From the NCBI RefSeq assembly GCF_012844365.1, contig NZ_CP051626.1:2480001-2544000 (forward strand): DNA of 64,000 nt, written 5' to 3'. A program made the translations under genes and the position numbers. Below, piece after piece: positions 26,177 through 35,089 of this stretch. The stretch is from Brevibacterium sp. 'Marine'. GTDB taxonomy: Bacteria; Actinomycetota; Actinomycetes; Actinomycetales; Brevibacteriaceae. The notes under the pieces were generated by a model. That model was not told the DNA's origin, ran no database searches, and saw nothing but the letters and a program-made list of their open reading frames with translations. The number at the start of each line of letters is the position of its first letter. Position 1 is the stretch's first letter.

Positions 26177-27201
26177 GAACGTCCTCCATTGCTGTCGTTG
26201 CTAGCGTTCAAACCGTCCGTCGGGGCCGCCTCGGCGGGGTTCGCCTGGTGCCCGTCGCCCAGCGGTGCGGGTTCGACGATGGTGTCTTCGACCATGGTGC
26301 CGATGCCCTCCGAGGTGAAGACCTCGAGGAGGAGGGAATGCGCCATCCGGCCGTCGATGATGTGGGCCTGCTTGACCCCGTGCTCGATCGCCTCGAGCGC
26401 CGCGGTCATCTTCGGGATCATGCCCGAGTCGAGCGAGGGCAGGAGTTCGCGTAGCTTGTCCGGGTCGATGCGGGATATGAGCGAGGACGTGTCCGGCCAG
26501 TTCGCGTAGAGGCCGGGCACATCGGTGAGCATGATGAGTTTGTGTGCCTTGAGCGCCTTCGCCACCGCCGAGGCGGCCAGGTCCGCATTGATGTTCAGCG
26601 GCTTCCCCGCCTCTCCCCCGATTTCCGAGGCGATCGAGCAGATGACGGGCACCCGTCCGGCATCGAGGAGTTCGGTGAGCACTGTCGTATTCACCTGGGC
26701 GATCTCGCCCACCCGGCCGAGGTCGATGGTCTCCCCGTCCACCTCGGCGGTGGCCTTGTTCGCCAGCAGCAGGTCGGCGTCTTCACCGGACAGGCCGATC
26801 GCGGCGTCACCGTTCTGGTTGATCCGGGACACGATGTCGCGGTTGACCTGGCCGGACAGGACCATGCGGATGACTTCGGCGGCCTCCTCGGTGGTCACGC
26901 GCTGTCCGGCCTTGAACTCGGATTCGATGCCCAGGCGTTTCAGCATGGCAGAGATCTGGGGGCCGCCTCCGTGGACGACGACGGGGCGGATGCCGGCGAA
27001 GCGGAGGAACGCGATGTCATCGGCGAACGACTGCTGCAGCTCCGGGGAGACCATGGCGTTGCCGCCGTATTTGATGACGATCGTGGCACCGGCGAAGGTC
27101 TTGATCCAGGGCAGTGCCTCGGTCAGGGCCTCGGCCTTGACCTGGGCGGCGGCGAGCCGGGCGGCCGTGGATTTCGTGGACATGTCGACGGGGGTGTTCA
27201 T
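26173..27201 (-). CDS. argB: Acetylglutamate kinase
   Basis: An amino-acid kinase-fold enzyme of 342 residues that phosphorylates N-acetylglutamate, usually the arginine-inhibited step. [10 protein letters not shown] (about 40-49), [10 protein letters not shown], and [16 protein letters not shown] are conserved family elements. The ATG at 27201 overlaps the argJ stop as ATGA; an internal in-frame start at 27183 is possible. The C-terminus carries an extra ~30-residue Ala/Pro/Asn-rich tail ([15 protein letters not shown]) not usual for the family. Confidence 0.93.
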
Positions 27202-28376
27202 GAGGAGTAGGCGCTGTTCTCTTCGACGTAGTCGTGGGTGAGGTCCGAGGTCCACACGGTGGCGGTGTCGTCGCCGGCGTGGAGGTCGATGACGACGTCG
27301 ACGGTGCGCTCGAACGTGACGTTCGCGGGGTCTTCGTCGGGGCCAGATGCCGTGCACACCTGGACGCCGTTGATGATCACGTCGATCTGTGTGGGATCGA
27401 AATCCGCCGAGGTGGTTCCCACCTGAGCGACGACGCGACCCCAGTTCGGGTCCTCCCCGAAGATCGCGGCCTTGAACAGGGCCGAGCGGGCCACGGACCG
27501 GGAGACTTCGACGGCGTCTTTTTCGCTGGCAGCACCTTTGGTGGTGATGGCGATGTCGTGGTGGGCGCCTTCGGCGTCGACGTGGAGTTGGTGCATGAGG
27601 TCGAGGCAGAGTTCGCGCAGCAGGGTGGTGAACTCGTCCGTATCGACGGCGGCTTCGTGGGCGCCCGACGACATGAGGATGACGGTATCGTTCGTCGACA
27701 TGCAGCCGTCGGTGTCGAGTCGGTCGAAGGACTGGCTCGTCGAAGCCCGCAGCGCTTGGTCGAGAGTCGCTTGGTCGAGCTTGGCGTCGGTGGTGATGAC
27801 GACGAGCATGGTCGCCAGCCCCGGTGCGAGCATGCCCGCGCCCTTGGCCATGCCGCCGATCGTGTACCCGCTGGAACCGGTGCGGGTGGCAACTTTTGCG
27901 ACGGTGTCGGTGGTCATTATCGCTTCGGCAGCGGACTGACCGGCTTCGACGCTCGTGTCGGCGGCCGCGACTAGTGGGGCGAGGTGATTCACGATGGAGT
28001 CGCGGAAGTCTTGACCACCGACGCCGATAAGTCCGGTGGAGCAGACGAGCACGTCTTCAGCTGGGGTGGTGATGCCGGATTCGGTGAGGAGTTCGGCGGT
28101 GGTCTGCGCGGTCAGGGTCGTCGTCCCGTAGCCGAAGTCGCCGGTGTAGCAGTTCGCTCCCCCGGAGTTCAGGACGACGGCGCGTGCCTGCCCGTTAGCG
28201 GAGGCCTTCTGGGACCACAGGATGGGGTTGGCCTTGCACCGGTTGGAGGTGTAGACGGCGGCGACGACGGTGTCGGGTCCGTTGTTGACGACCAGGGAGA
28301 GGTCTTTGGTGCCGGAGGGTTTGAGTCCGGCGGTGAGTCCGGCGGCGGTGAAGCCGAGTGGGGCGGTCACGCTCAT
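27198..28376 (-). CDS. argJ: Glutamate N-acetyltransferase / amino-acid acetyltransferase
   Basis: A bifunctional ornithine acetyltransferase of 392 residues that recycles the acetyl group from N-acetylornithine to glutamate. The self-cleavage region [14 protein letters not shown] is intact; the Thr of ATML becomes the N-terminal nucleophile of the beta chain (about residue 185). [15 protein letters not shown] near the end is conserved. The ATG overlaps the argC stop, giving ATGA. The frame is open upstream but the added residues lie within argC. Confidence 0.93.
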   Translation of the reverse strand: MSVTAPLGFTAAGLTAGLKPSGTKDLSLVVNNGPDTVVAAVYTSNRCKANPILWSQKASANGQARAVVLNSGGANCYTGDFGYGTTTLTAQTTAELLTESGITTPAEDVLVCSTGLIGVGGQDFRDSIVNHLAPLVAAADTSVEAGQSAAEAIMTTDTVAKVATRTGSSGYTIGGMAKGAGMLAPGLATMLVVITTDAKLDQATLDQALRASTSQSFDRLDTDGCMSTNDTVILMSSGAHEAAVDTDEFTTLLRELCLDLMHQLHVDAEGAHHDIAITTKGAASEKDAVEVSRSVARSALFKAAIFGEDPNWGRVVAQVGTTSADFDPTQIDVIINGVQVCTASGPDEDPANVTFERTVDVVIDLHAGDDTATVWTSDLTHDYVEENSAYSS

Positions 28377-29482
28377 GGGGCGACTCCTTCGAGGGGAAGG
28401 GCGGTGGTCTCGTTGAGACCGAGGGCCAGGTGGATGGATTGGATGGCTTGTCCGGCCGTGCCGCGCACAAGGTTGTCCAGTGCGACAACGACGAGGAGCT
28501 TCTCCGCGCGTTCGTCGACGGTGAACTGGATCTGCGCAACGTTCGATCCGGTGGTGGCAGCGGTCTGTGGCCACTGGCCGTCGGGCAGGACGCGGACGAA
28601 GGCTTCGCCGGCGTAGGCCTGGTCGAAGGCAGCGTTCAGCTGCTCCTTGAGTGCCGCAGCGTCGAGGAGGCCTTCGGCGTTGCGTGGTGCGGCTTCGCCA
28701 GCGTCGGCGGTGATGGTCGCGAGGATGCCTCGGGCCATGGGCACGAGTGTCGGGGTGAATGAGATGCGGGTGGGGCCGTCGGCGGCGTCGACGCCGAGGA
28801 CGCCGTTGAGGTTCTGTTCGATCTCGGGAACGTGCCGGTGCGTGCCACCCGTGCCATAGGGCGAGGCATTGCCGAGGACCTCGGCGGCGGTGAGATGCGG
28901 CTTGAGCGCCTTGCCTGCACCGGAGACACCATTGGCCAGCACCGCGTTGAGTCCGGCGGGCGCCGCTAGTCCGGCCTGGATGAGCGGTGCGAGTCCGAGG
29001 CTCACGGCGGTGACGTTACAGCCGGGCACGGCGATGCGCTTCGTGGACTTGAGCGCCTCGCGCTGTTTGGTGCCGCCGGCGGTGAGCAGCTCGGGCAGAC
29101 CGTAGGTCCAGGTGCCCTGGTGCGCGGAGCCGTAGAACTTCTCCCAAGCAGCCGCGCTGATGAGCCGGTGGTCGGCTGCGAGGTCGATGATGAGGGTGTC
29201 CGGGCTCGTGGATTCGAGTTCGGCGGCGATCTGTCCGGACTGTCCGTGCGGGAGCGCGAGGATGACGACATCGTGGCCGGCGAGCACCTCGGCGGTGGAC
29301 TCCTGGACCACGAGGTCAGACAATCGGGGAAGATGGGGTTGATGTCGGCCGAGCTTCTCACCCGCGGTGGAATGTCCGCACACCGTGGTGACGTTCAAGT
29401 GGGGGTGAGTGCTCAGCAGCCGGAGGACCTCTCCCCCGGCGTATCCGGTGGCACCGGAGACGGCAACCGTAAGATCGTTCAT
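28373..29482 (-). CDS. argC: N-acetyl-gamma-glutamyl-phosphate reductase
   Basis: An NADP-dependent reductase of about 369 residues and the first gene of the arginine operon. VAVSGATGYAGGEVLRLL binds NADP. The catalytic Cys lies in IAVPGCNVTAVSLGL. I chose the ATG at 29482 (MNDLTVAVSG); an in-frame ATG at 29494 is also possible. A -10-like TATGGT ends eight bases before 29482, suggesting a leaderless or near-leaderless message. Confidence 0.92.
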   Translation of the reverse strand: MNDLTVAVSGATGYAGGEVLRLLSTHPHLNVTTVCGHSTAGEKLGRHQPHLPRLSDLVVQESTAEVLAGHDVVILALPHGQSGQIAAELESTSPDTLIIDLAADHRLISAAAWEKFYGSAHQGTWTYGLPELLTAGGTKQREALKSTKRIAVPGCNVTAVSLGLAPLIQAGLAAPAGLNAVLANGVSGAGKALKPHLTAAEVLGNASPYGTGGTHRHVPEIEQNLNGVLGVDAADGPTRISFTPTLVPMARGILATITADAGEAAPRNAEGLLDAAALKEQLNAAFDQAYAGEAFVRVLPDGQWPQTAATTGSNVAQIQFTVDERAEKLLVVVALDNLVRGTAGQAIQSIHLALGLNETTALPLEGVAP

Positions 29483-29499
29483 ATGTATAACCATACCAG

Positions 29500-29516
29500 G
29501 CAATTAATTTATATGC
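29500..29516. promoter_or_regulatory. Probable ARG box between argC and the quinone oxidoreductase
   Basis: GCAATTAATTTATATGC is an AT-rich near-palindrome of the ARG-box type in an otherwise GC-rich genome. It sits just upstream of the argC -10-like TATGGT (minus, 29495-29490), where ArgR would block transcription. It also abuts the ribosome site AGGAGG (29517-29522) of the divergent oxidoreductase. Confidence 0.5.
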
Positions 29517-29526
29517 AGGAGGCGTC

Positions 29527-30501
29527 ATGACCCAGGCAGTTCGTGCGATGCAGGCTGGTGGACCGGAGGTCCTGGAGTTCGGTGAGATCGAGACTCCGAA
29601 GCCCGGTCCCGGTGAGGTGCTCGTCAACGTCGAGGCTGCGGGCGTGAATTTCATCGACACGTACCGTCGTTCGGGTGTGTATCCGATGGAGTACCCGCAT
29701 GTCGTCGGCGTCGAGGGCACGGGATACATCGCCGAGGTGGGCGAGGGCATTGAGAGCTGGCAGGTCGGTGACCGTGTGGCATGGCACGAGGGCCCGGGTT
29801 CGTATGCGACGCAGGTCGTCGTGAAGTCGGACTTTCTTCTGCGCGTGCCGGAGGGTGTATCCGCCGAGGTGGCTGCGGCGATGCCGCTGCAGGGTCTGAC
29901 GGCGCAGTACCTGGCGACGAGTTCGCATGAGATCAAGCCGGGACAGACGGCGCTCGTTCACGCGGGTGCCGGTGGTGTGGGTCTGCTGCTCACACAGATC
30001 ATCAAGCATTTGGGTGGCAATGTCATCTCGACGGTGAGCACGGACGAGAAGGCGGAGCTGTCGCGCAAGGCTGGCGCGGATGACGTGTTCCTCTACGGCG
30101 AGGGCGTTGACATCACGGCGAAGGTCAAGGAGCTCACCGATGGTGAGGGCGTCGATGTCGCGTACGACGGTGTCGGCAAGGACACGTTCGATGCGTCGCT
30201 GGCGTCGATCAAGCCGTTGGGGTCGATGGTGCTCTTCGGAGGGGCGTCGGGACAGGTGCCGCCGTTCGACATTCAGCGTTTGAACTCTTCGGGCGGAATC
30301 TTCCTTTCGCGACCGTCGCTGGCATGGTTCGTCCGCAGCTCGGAGGAACTGGCGAAGCGTTCGGCGATGCTCTTCAACGGCATCGAACACGGCTGGCTCA
30401 ACTTCCGCGTCGGTGCAACGTTCGCGCTGGCCGATGCTGCGGATGCGCATCGGGCCCTGGAGGGTCGAAAGACGACCGGCAAGGTTGTGTTGACGGTGTG
30501 A
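29527..30501 (+). CDS. NADPH:quinone oxidoreductase (zeta-crystallin type)
   Basis: A zinc-independent medium-chain dehydrogenase of 324 residues that reduces quinones with NADPH. The N-terminal GroES-like fold (about 10-115; NVEAAGVNFIDTYRRSG, YPHVVGVEGTG) precedes the Rossmann domain with ALVHAGAGGVGLLLTQ (about 145-160). The catalytic zinc ligands of alcohol dehydrogenases are absent, as expected. AGGAGG five bases before the ATG sets the start. It is divergent from argC and shares its short AT-rich control region. Confidence 0.85.
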   Translation: MTQAVRAMQAGGPEVLEFGEIETPKPGPGEVLVNVEAAGVNFIDTYRRSGVYPMEYPHVVGVEGTGYIAEVGEGIESWQVGDRVAWHEGPGSYATQVVVKSDFLLRVPEGVSAEVAAAMPLQGLTAQYLATSSHEIKPGQTALVHAGAGGVGLLLTQIIKHLGGNVISTVSTDEKAELSRKAGADDVFLYGEGVDITAKVKELTDGEGVDVAYDGVGKDTFDASLASIKPLGSMVLFGGASGQVPPFDIQRLNSSGGIFLSRPSLAWFVRSSEELAKRSAMLFNGIEHGWLNFRVGATFALADAADAHRALEGRKTTGKVVLTV

Positions 30502-30664
30502 TTCAACGGGGAGAGCGAAGCCTTTAAATTGTGAAACTACTAATCGCACCAGACCCCGACGACCGGCGGCAGACCCTGGCGCTGGCTCACACAGCAGCCC
30601 CAAACATGTCAACCAGCGGATACTCTATGAACTGACATGTACGTCGTTGAACAGGTGGTCTAGT

Positions 30665-32662
30665 GTGGCGAGGTTAAACCTCAAGACGGTCGAGGAACGG
30701 GTTGCTCGACTGGGCGCGCAGGAGTCCTACGATCGCGACATAGTCTTCGACTTGTTGCTAGCGTACGGCAAACCCAAGGGAAACGTCACCAGGTTGCGGA
30801 ACGGCTCGCTCAATGTCGCAGCGGACCCAAGTTGCGAGATCGCGCAGAAAAACGTCGTCTACTTCCGTGAGGCAACCGGTGACCCCCTTGCCGAGATCGA
30901 GGAACTGCGCAAAGCGGCTCACGTAGTCCGGTTTAACCCCCGGTTTGTCGTTGTCACCAACTACGCCGAATTCGTCGCCGTCGACATGAAGACCGGCGAT
31001 AATCTGGCGATCCCGATCCACGATATCGACAAGCACTTCACCTTCTTTCTCCCGTGGGCTGGAATGGAGAAGGCACAATATGTCGCAGAAGCACACGCGG
31101 ACGTCAAGGCCGCCGAACGGATGGGGAAGCTGTTTGACGAACTCCTGGCTGCCAACCCCGACCTGATGGCCCTCCCGCACGGCAGGCATGCACTTAACGT
31201 CTTCTTCACCAGACTGCTATTCTGTTTCTTCGCCGAAGACACCGGCATCTTCACGGCCAATCAGTTCACGAATGCTGTCGGATCGCACACCCAGATCGAT
31301 GGCTCCGACGTCGATGAGTTCCTCTCCGATCTATTCACCGCGCTGGACACAAAGAACCGGGCTGACAAACCGCCATACCTGGCTGACTTCCCGTATGTGA
31401 ACGGGCGGCTGTTCGCTGTGAAAAATTCAGAGAACGTCCCTGCTTTCACGAAGACGGCCCGCCAGCAGCTCATCGACTTGGGCACACTCATCTGGCGGGA
31501 GATCAACCCTGACATCTTCGGCTCCATGTTTCAGTCGATCGTCACCCCAGGAACACGCTCCGGCCTCGGTCAGCACTACACCTCAGTGCCGAACATCCTC
31601 AAGACCATAGAACCGCTGTTCCTCGATGAACTCAAAGAGCAGCTGGACTTCGGATTCGATTCGGTTAAAAAGCTCGAGATGCTCCTCGACCGAATTAGCG
31701 AGATCAAGATCTTCGACCCTGCCTGCGGGTCGGGAAACTTCCTTGTCATCGCCTACAAGGAACTGCGCAAGCTTGAGCACGCAATCCTAGAGCGGCTCGC
31801 CGAGCTTGACAGCAAGCACCAGGTGCTCTTTGCAGAATCCAGAATCAACATCGAAAACTTCTACGGAATCGAGATCGACGACTTCGCAGCAGAGGTCGCG
31901 ATACTGTCGTTGTGGATCGCCAAACACCAGATGAACGCGGAGTTCAGGGAGAAGTTCAACGTCTCAATCCCACTCATCCCACTTCGGGAAGCAGGCAATA
32001 TCACGGCGGGAAACGCGAACAGAATCGAATGGAACTCGATCTGCCCAAATGACCGCAAATCAGAAATTTACCTAATTGGTAACCCTCCGTATTACGGAGC
32101 CAAAAAGCAGACCGCCGATCAGAAGGCAGATTATGCCTTCGCATTCGCAGGTAATTCATACCCCAAAAATCTGAATTACGTAGCATTATGGTTCACGAAA
32201 GGCGCAGATTATATTAGGAATTCTCGAGCCGAGCTAGCTTTCGTCACAACTGACTCAGTAGTCCAAGGCGAGCACGTCGGCATGATGTTCCCCGCGCTTT
32301 TTGCCAAGGGACTTGAGATCGGCTATGCCTACACCCCGTTTAAGTGGGAGAATAATGCCAAACGAAATGCTGGCGTCACGGTGGCCGTTATCAGTCTTAG
32401 AAATATTTCCAAGGCCTCAAAGTTCCTCTACATCGACGGCCTGCGAGTAAGCGCCGGTAACATCAATGGGTACCTAGTGGACGCCAGCAACATAGTAGTC
32501 GAAAAGTCCACAAAGCCCCGGAATGGCCTCCCCCCTATGCATTCGGGAAGCATGCCTATCGATGATGGAAACCTCATACTCAGCAGAAAGGAAGCGGACA
32601 ATCTGATGGCGGATCCCGCCGCCGCAGGTTTCGTTAAGAAGTTTGTTGGGACTAAGCCTTGA
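30665..32662 (+). pseudogene. MmeI-like DNA methyltransferase, 5' part (cut by IS1380-type element)
   Basis: The first ~664 codons of a DNA adenine methyltransferase; translation runs two codons into the insertion and stops at 32662. The AdoMet site FDPACGSGNFLVIAYKEL begins near residue 350 and the catalytic GNPPYYG near residue 472, so the methyl-transfer core is present. Both are typical of gamma-class N6-adenine enzymes with MmeI-type layout. The N-terminal ~330 residues (HFTFFLPWAGMEKAQY) lack the PD-(D/E)XK motif that gives MmeI its own nuclease. GTG at 30665 with AGGTGG six bases upstream is the likely start; a TTG at 30647 is in frame. What is missing is the C-terminal target-recognition part, which continues at 34376. 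Confidence 0.8.
32652..32656. repeat. Target site duplication, left copy (CTAAG)
   Basis: CTAAG directly precedes the left inverted repeat and is repeated directly after the right one at 34371-34375. It marks a transposition event by the enclosed element. Confidence 0.9.
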
Positions 32663-32671
32663 TCCACCGAT
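32657..32671 (+). repeat. Left terminal inverted repeat of the IS
   Basis: CCTTGATCCACCGAT, a perfect inverted match to 34356-34370. The next base differs between the two ends. Confidence 0.95.
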
Positions 32672-32779
32672 GCGAGTAGTCGGATCAAGCCGCGCATGAA
32701 ATGGAAATGCCCCTCCTGAACTGGGAAAATGGTGATGTTCTAAGTCAACCAATCCCGCCCAGAAAGGGGCACCTCTCAG

Positions 32780-34201
32780 GTGCTATTCAATCACACACCC
32801 GCGTCTGTGTCCCATTCCTTCGACGACGCGAATCTCACCGCGACCACCGGGCTGGTCCCAATCATGGGCCTTGCCCAGAAGGCCGGGCTGCCAGACCTCG
32901 CCGAAGACCGTCTGACCGTGACGACGACCGGGGCTGATAAGGGCGCGAACCCGGCACCGAAGCTGGCCACACTGGTCGCGGGAATGGCTGCTGGGGCTGA
33001 CTCGATCGATGATATGAACATTCTCCGCCACGGCGGCATGAAACACCTCTTTGACCGTGTCTACGCTCCCTCGACTCTGGGGTCGTTTCTGCGTTCGTTC
33101 GCCTTCGGCCACGTGAGGCAACTCGACGCGATCTCCTCCCGCTTCCTGACCAACCTCAACGCGCACACACCACTGCTACCCACCGACCGGGGCAACGCGC
33201 AGGCGTCGATGATCGTCGTCGATGTCGATGACACAGTCATCGACGTTCACTCCGCGTCGAAGCAGGGAGCCGGGTTCGGCTACCAAGGCAGCCGCGGACT
33301 CAACGCACTGTTGGCGACAGCCTCAACCGACAACTCCAGCCAGATCATCGTCGGTCAACGCCTGCGCAAGGGTTCGACCTCGTCAGCCCGGGGTGCTGAC
33401 AAATTCGTCTCCGATGCCGTGGCGACCACAATCCGAATCAACTCTGGTGCTTCGGTGCTGGTGCGTGCTGATTCGGCGTACTATTCCTCGTCCGTGACCA
33501 AGGCCGCTCGGGATGCCGGGGCTGATGTTGTCGATCACCGTGCGCATGGACAAAAGGGTCAAGGCAGCGATCGGGGCGATCGGCGACGACGCATGGACTG
33601 GCATCGAATACCCCGAAGCGATCTACGACGAGGACTCCGGGGCCTGGATCAGCAAGGCTGAAGTCGCCGAGGTCCCGTTCACCGCGTTCACCTCGAAGAA
33701 AAGGCACTGCAAACGACGGGGCGTTTGGTGGTCCGCCGTATCCCTGAACTCAACGAAACCAAACGCATGAGTGGGCAAGACCCATTGTTCGACTTGTTCC
33801 GGTATCACGCATTCTTCACCACCGTCGACCAAGATCGATTCGACACTGTTGCTGCTGATCACATGCACCGCAAGCACGCGATCATCGAGCAGATCAATGC
33901 AGAGCTGAAGAACGGGGCCTTGGCGCATATGCCTTCCGGAGTGTTCAACGCCAACGCGGCGTGGGTGACGATCGCAGCGATCACTCACAACCTGCTGCGA
34001 GCCGCTGCCGGACTCATCGGTGGACGGATGAGCAAAGTCCGCGCCCCGACGCTGCGGGCACGCATCATCAGCATTCCGGCTCGAATAGCTCACCGGGCCA
34101 GGAAACTGATCCTGCATCTGCCGACGAAGTGGCCGTGGGCAGAAGAATTCTCACGACTCTGGCAAGCAGCGTTGAGCCCACCAAGGACAGAATTGTCCTG
34201 A
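32780..34201 (+). pseudogene. IS1380-family transposase with two frame shifts
   Basis: A DDE-type transposase of about 470 residues spread over two frames. The first part (32780 to about 33530) contains ASVSHSFDDANL, DSIDDMNILRHGGM, the DVDDTVIDVH acidic site and VRADSAYYSS. A shift near 33530 moves the frame, and residues VRMDKRVKAAIGAIGDDAW to TAFTSKK follow in the second frame. A second shift in the A-rich run near 33696-33704 returns to the first frame, which continues to the stop at 34201 with KHAIIEQINAELKNG (the DDE Glu region) and a basic tail. The shifts compensate each other, but the first frame hits a stop at 33661. Either the gene is broken or there are two small sequence errors. 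Confidence 0.85.
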
Positions 34202-34355
34202 CCGATTCGCTCCTGCTTCGAGCGCGATGCCGCGAGGTCTGGAGGAGACTTTCGGAAACTTTTGTGGAAGAGACTGGTGAGAGACCGGGGCAATGTCTCC
34301 TGCCCGCTCACCGATTCCGCGCTCGAATCCGAGCGAGCCCCCGGACATCAAGCAG

Positions 34356-34370
34356 ATCGGTGGATCAAGG
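34356..34370 (-). repeat. Right terminal inverted repeat of the IS
   Basis: ATCGGTGGATCAAGG, the exact complement of the left end. Between the transposase stop (34201) and this repeat no further gene is seen. Confidence 0.95.
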
Positions 34371-34375
34371 CTAAG
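34371..34375. repeat. Target site duplication, right copy (CTAAG)
   Basis: CTAAG follows the right inverted repeat and matches 32652-32656. Confidence 0.9.
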
Positions 34376-35089
34376 GAGTTTGTGGAAGGACTCGACCGGT
34401 TCGCACTCTGGATCCCTGATGAAGCTAAGGCGGATGCACTCAGAGTCCCCGAGATTTCACAACGTATTTCAAGGGTCCAGGAATTTCGCGAGGGTCGCGA
34501 CCGTAAAGAAACGCAAAAACTAGCTCAAACGCCATGGCGGTTCGGATTCAGGAGTTACTCACCAGAACCATTTATTCTTGTTCCGAAGTCTTCTTCGGAA
34601 CGCCGTGATTACCTACCAATAGGTATGATGGATTCAGATACTCTAATATCCGATCTGGCATTCGCAGTCTATGGGGCGGAGCTTTGGTTGTTTTCCCTCA
34701 TAACTTCCCGAATGCACATGGCCTGGGCGCGCTCTGTCGGCGGAAAGTTTAAAGAAGACCCTCGCTACTCCAACACACTCGTGTACAACACCTTTCCAAT
34801 GTTGCCCGTCTCAAATGGAATGAAGGAGGAGTTAACCACGGCGGCCCTTCGTGTGCTGGATGTACGTGAGTACCACTGTGAGAAGACTCTCGCGGTGCTC
34901 TATGACCCCGACAAGATGCCCGATGACCTTCGCGCAGCTCACAAGACCGTCGACGATCTAGTGGACTCGATTTACTCGAAAAGGCCGTACGAGACAGACG
35001 AAGAGCGGCTCTCCGACTTGTTCGCCCTGTACGAAAAGAAGTCCGCCGAGGAAGAGACAAAGAACCCTAAGAAGAAACGTCGGAAGTGA
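34376..35089 (+). pseudogene. MmeI-like DNA methyltransferase, 3' part
   Basis: The remaining 237 codons of the interrupted methyltransferase. It begins EFVEGLDRFALWIPDE, the segment that normally follows the AAGFVKKFVGTK end of the 5' part in MmeI-like enzymes. It contains the target-recognition and C-terminal helical region (FILVPKSSSERRDYLPIGM, NTLVYNTFPMLP) and ends with a Lys/Glu-rich tail. An in-frame ATG inside the IS (34262) could start a short protein, but with no catalytic core. Its stop overlaps the GTG of the helicase gene (GTGA). With the 5' part it makes about 901 residues, close to the ~919 of MmeI. Confidence 0.8.

Larger units (their letters stand above)
32657..34370 (+). mobile_element. 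IS1380-family insertion sequence (1714 bp)
   Basis: The element has perfect 15-bp terminal inverted repeats (CCTTGATCCACCGAT at 32657-32671, its complement at 34356-34370) and a 5-bp target duplication CTAAG. Size, termini starting CC and the transposase type all fit IS1380. It lies inside the methyltransferase gene in the same direction. Joining 32656 to 34376 restores one continuous frame (..GTK|EFVEG..), so insertion is recent or has left the flanks untouched. The transposase is frame-disrupted, so the copy may not move by itself. Confidence 0.93.

Noticed and set aside
34262-34375. ATG at 34262 as a true start for an independent downstream gene
   Set aside because: The first 38 codons are IS sequence; the conserved protein begins exactly at the post-insertion junction.
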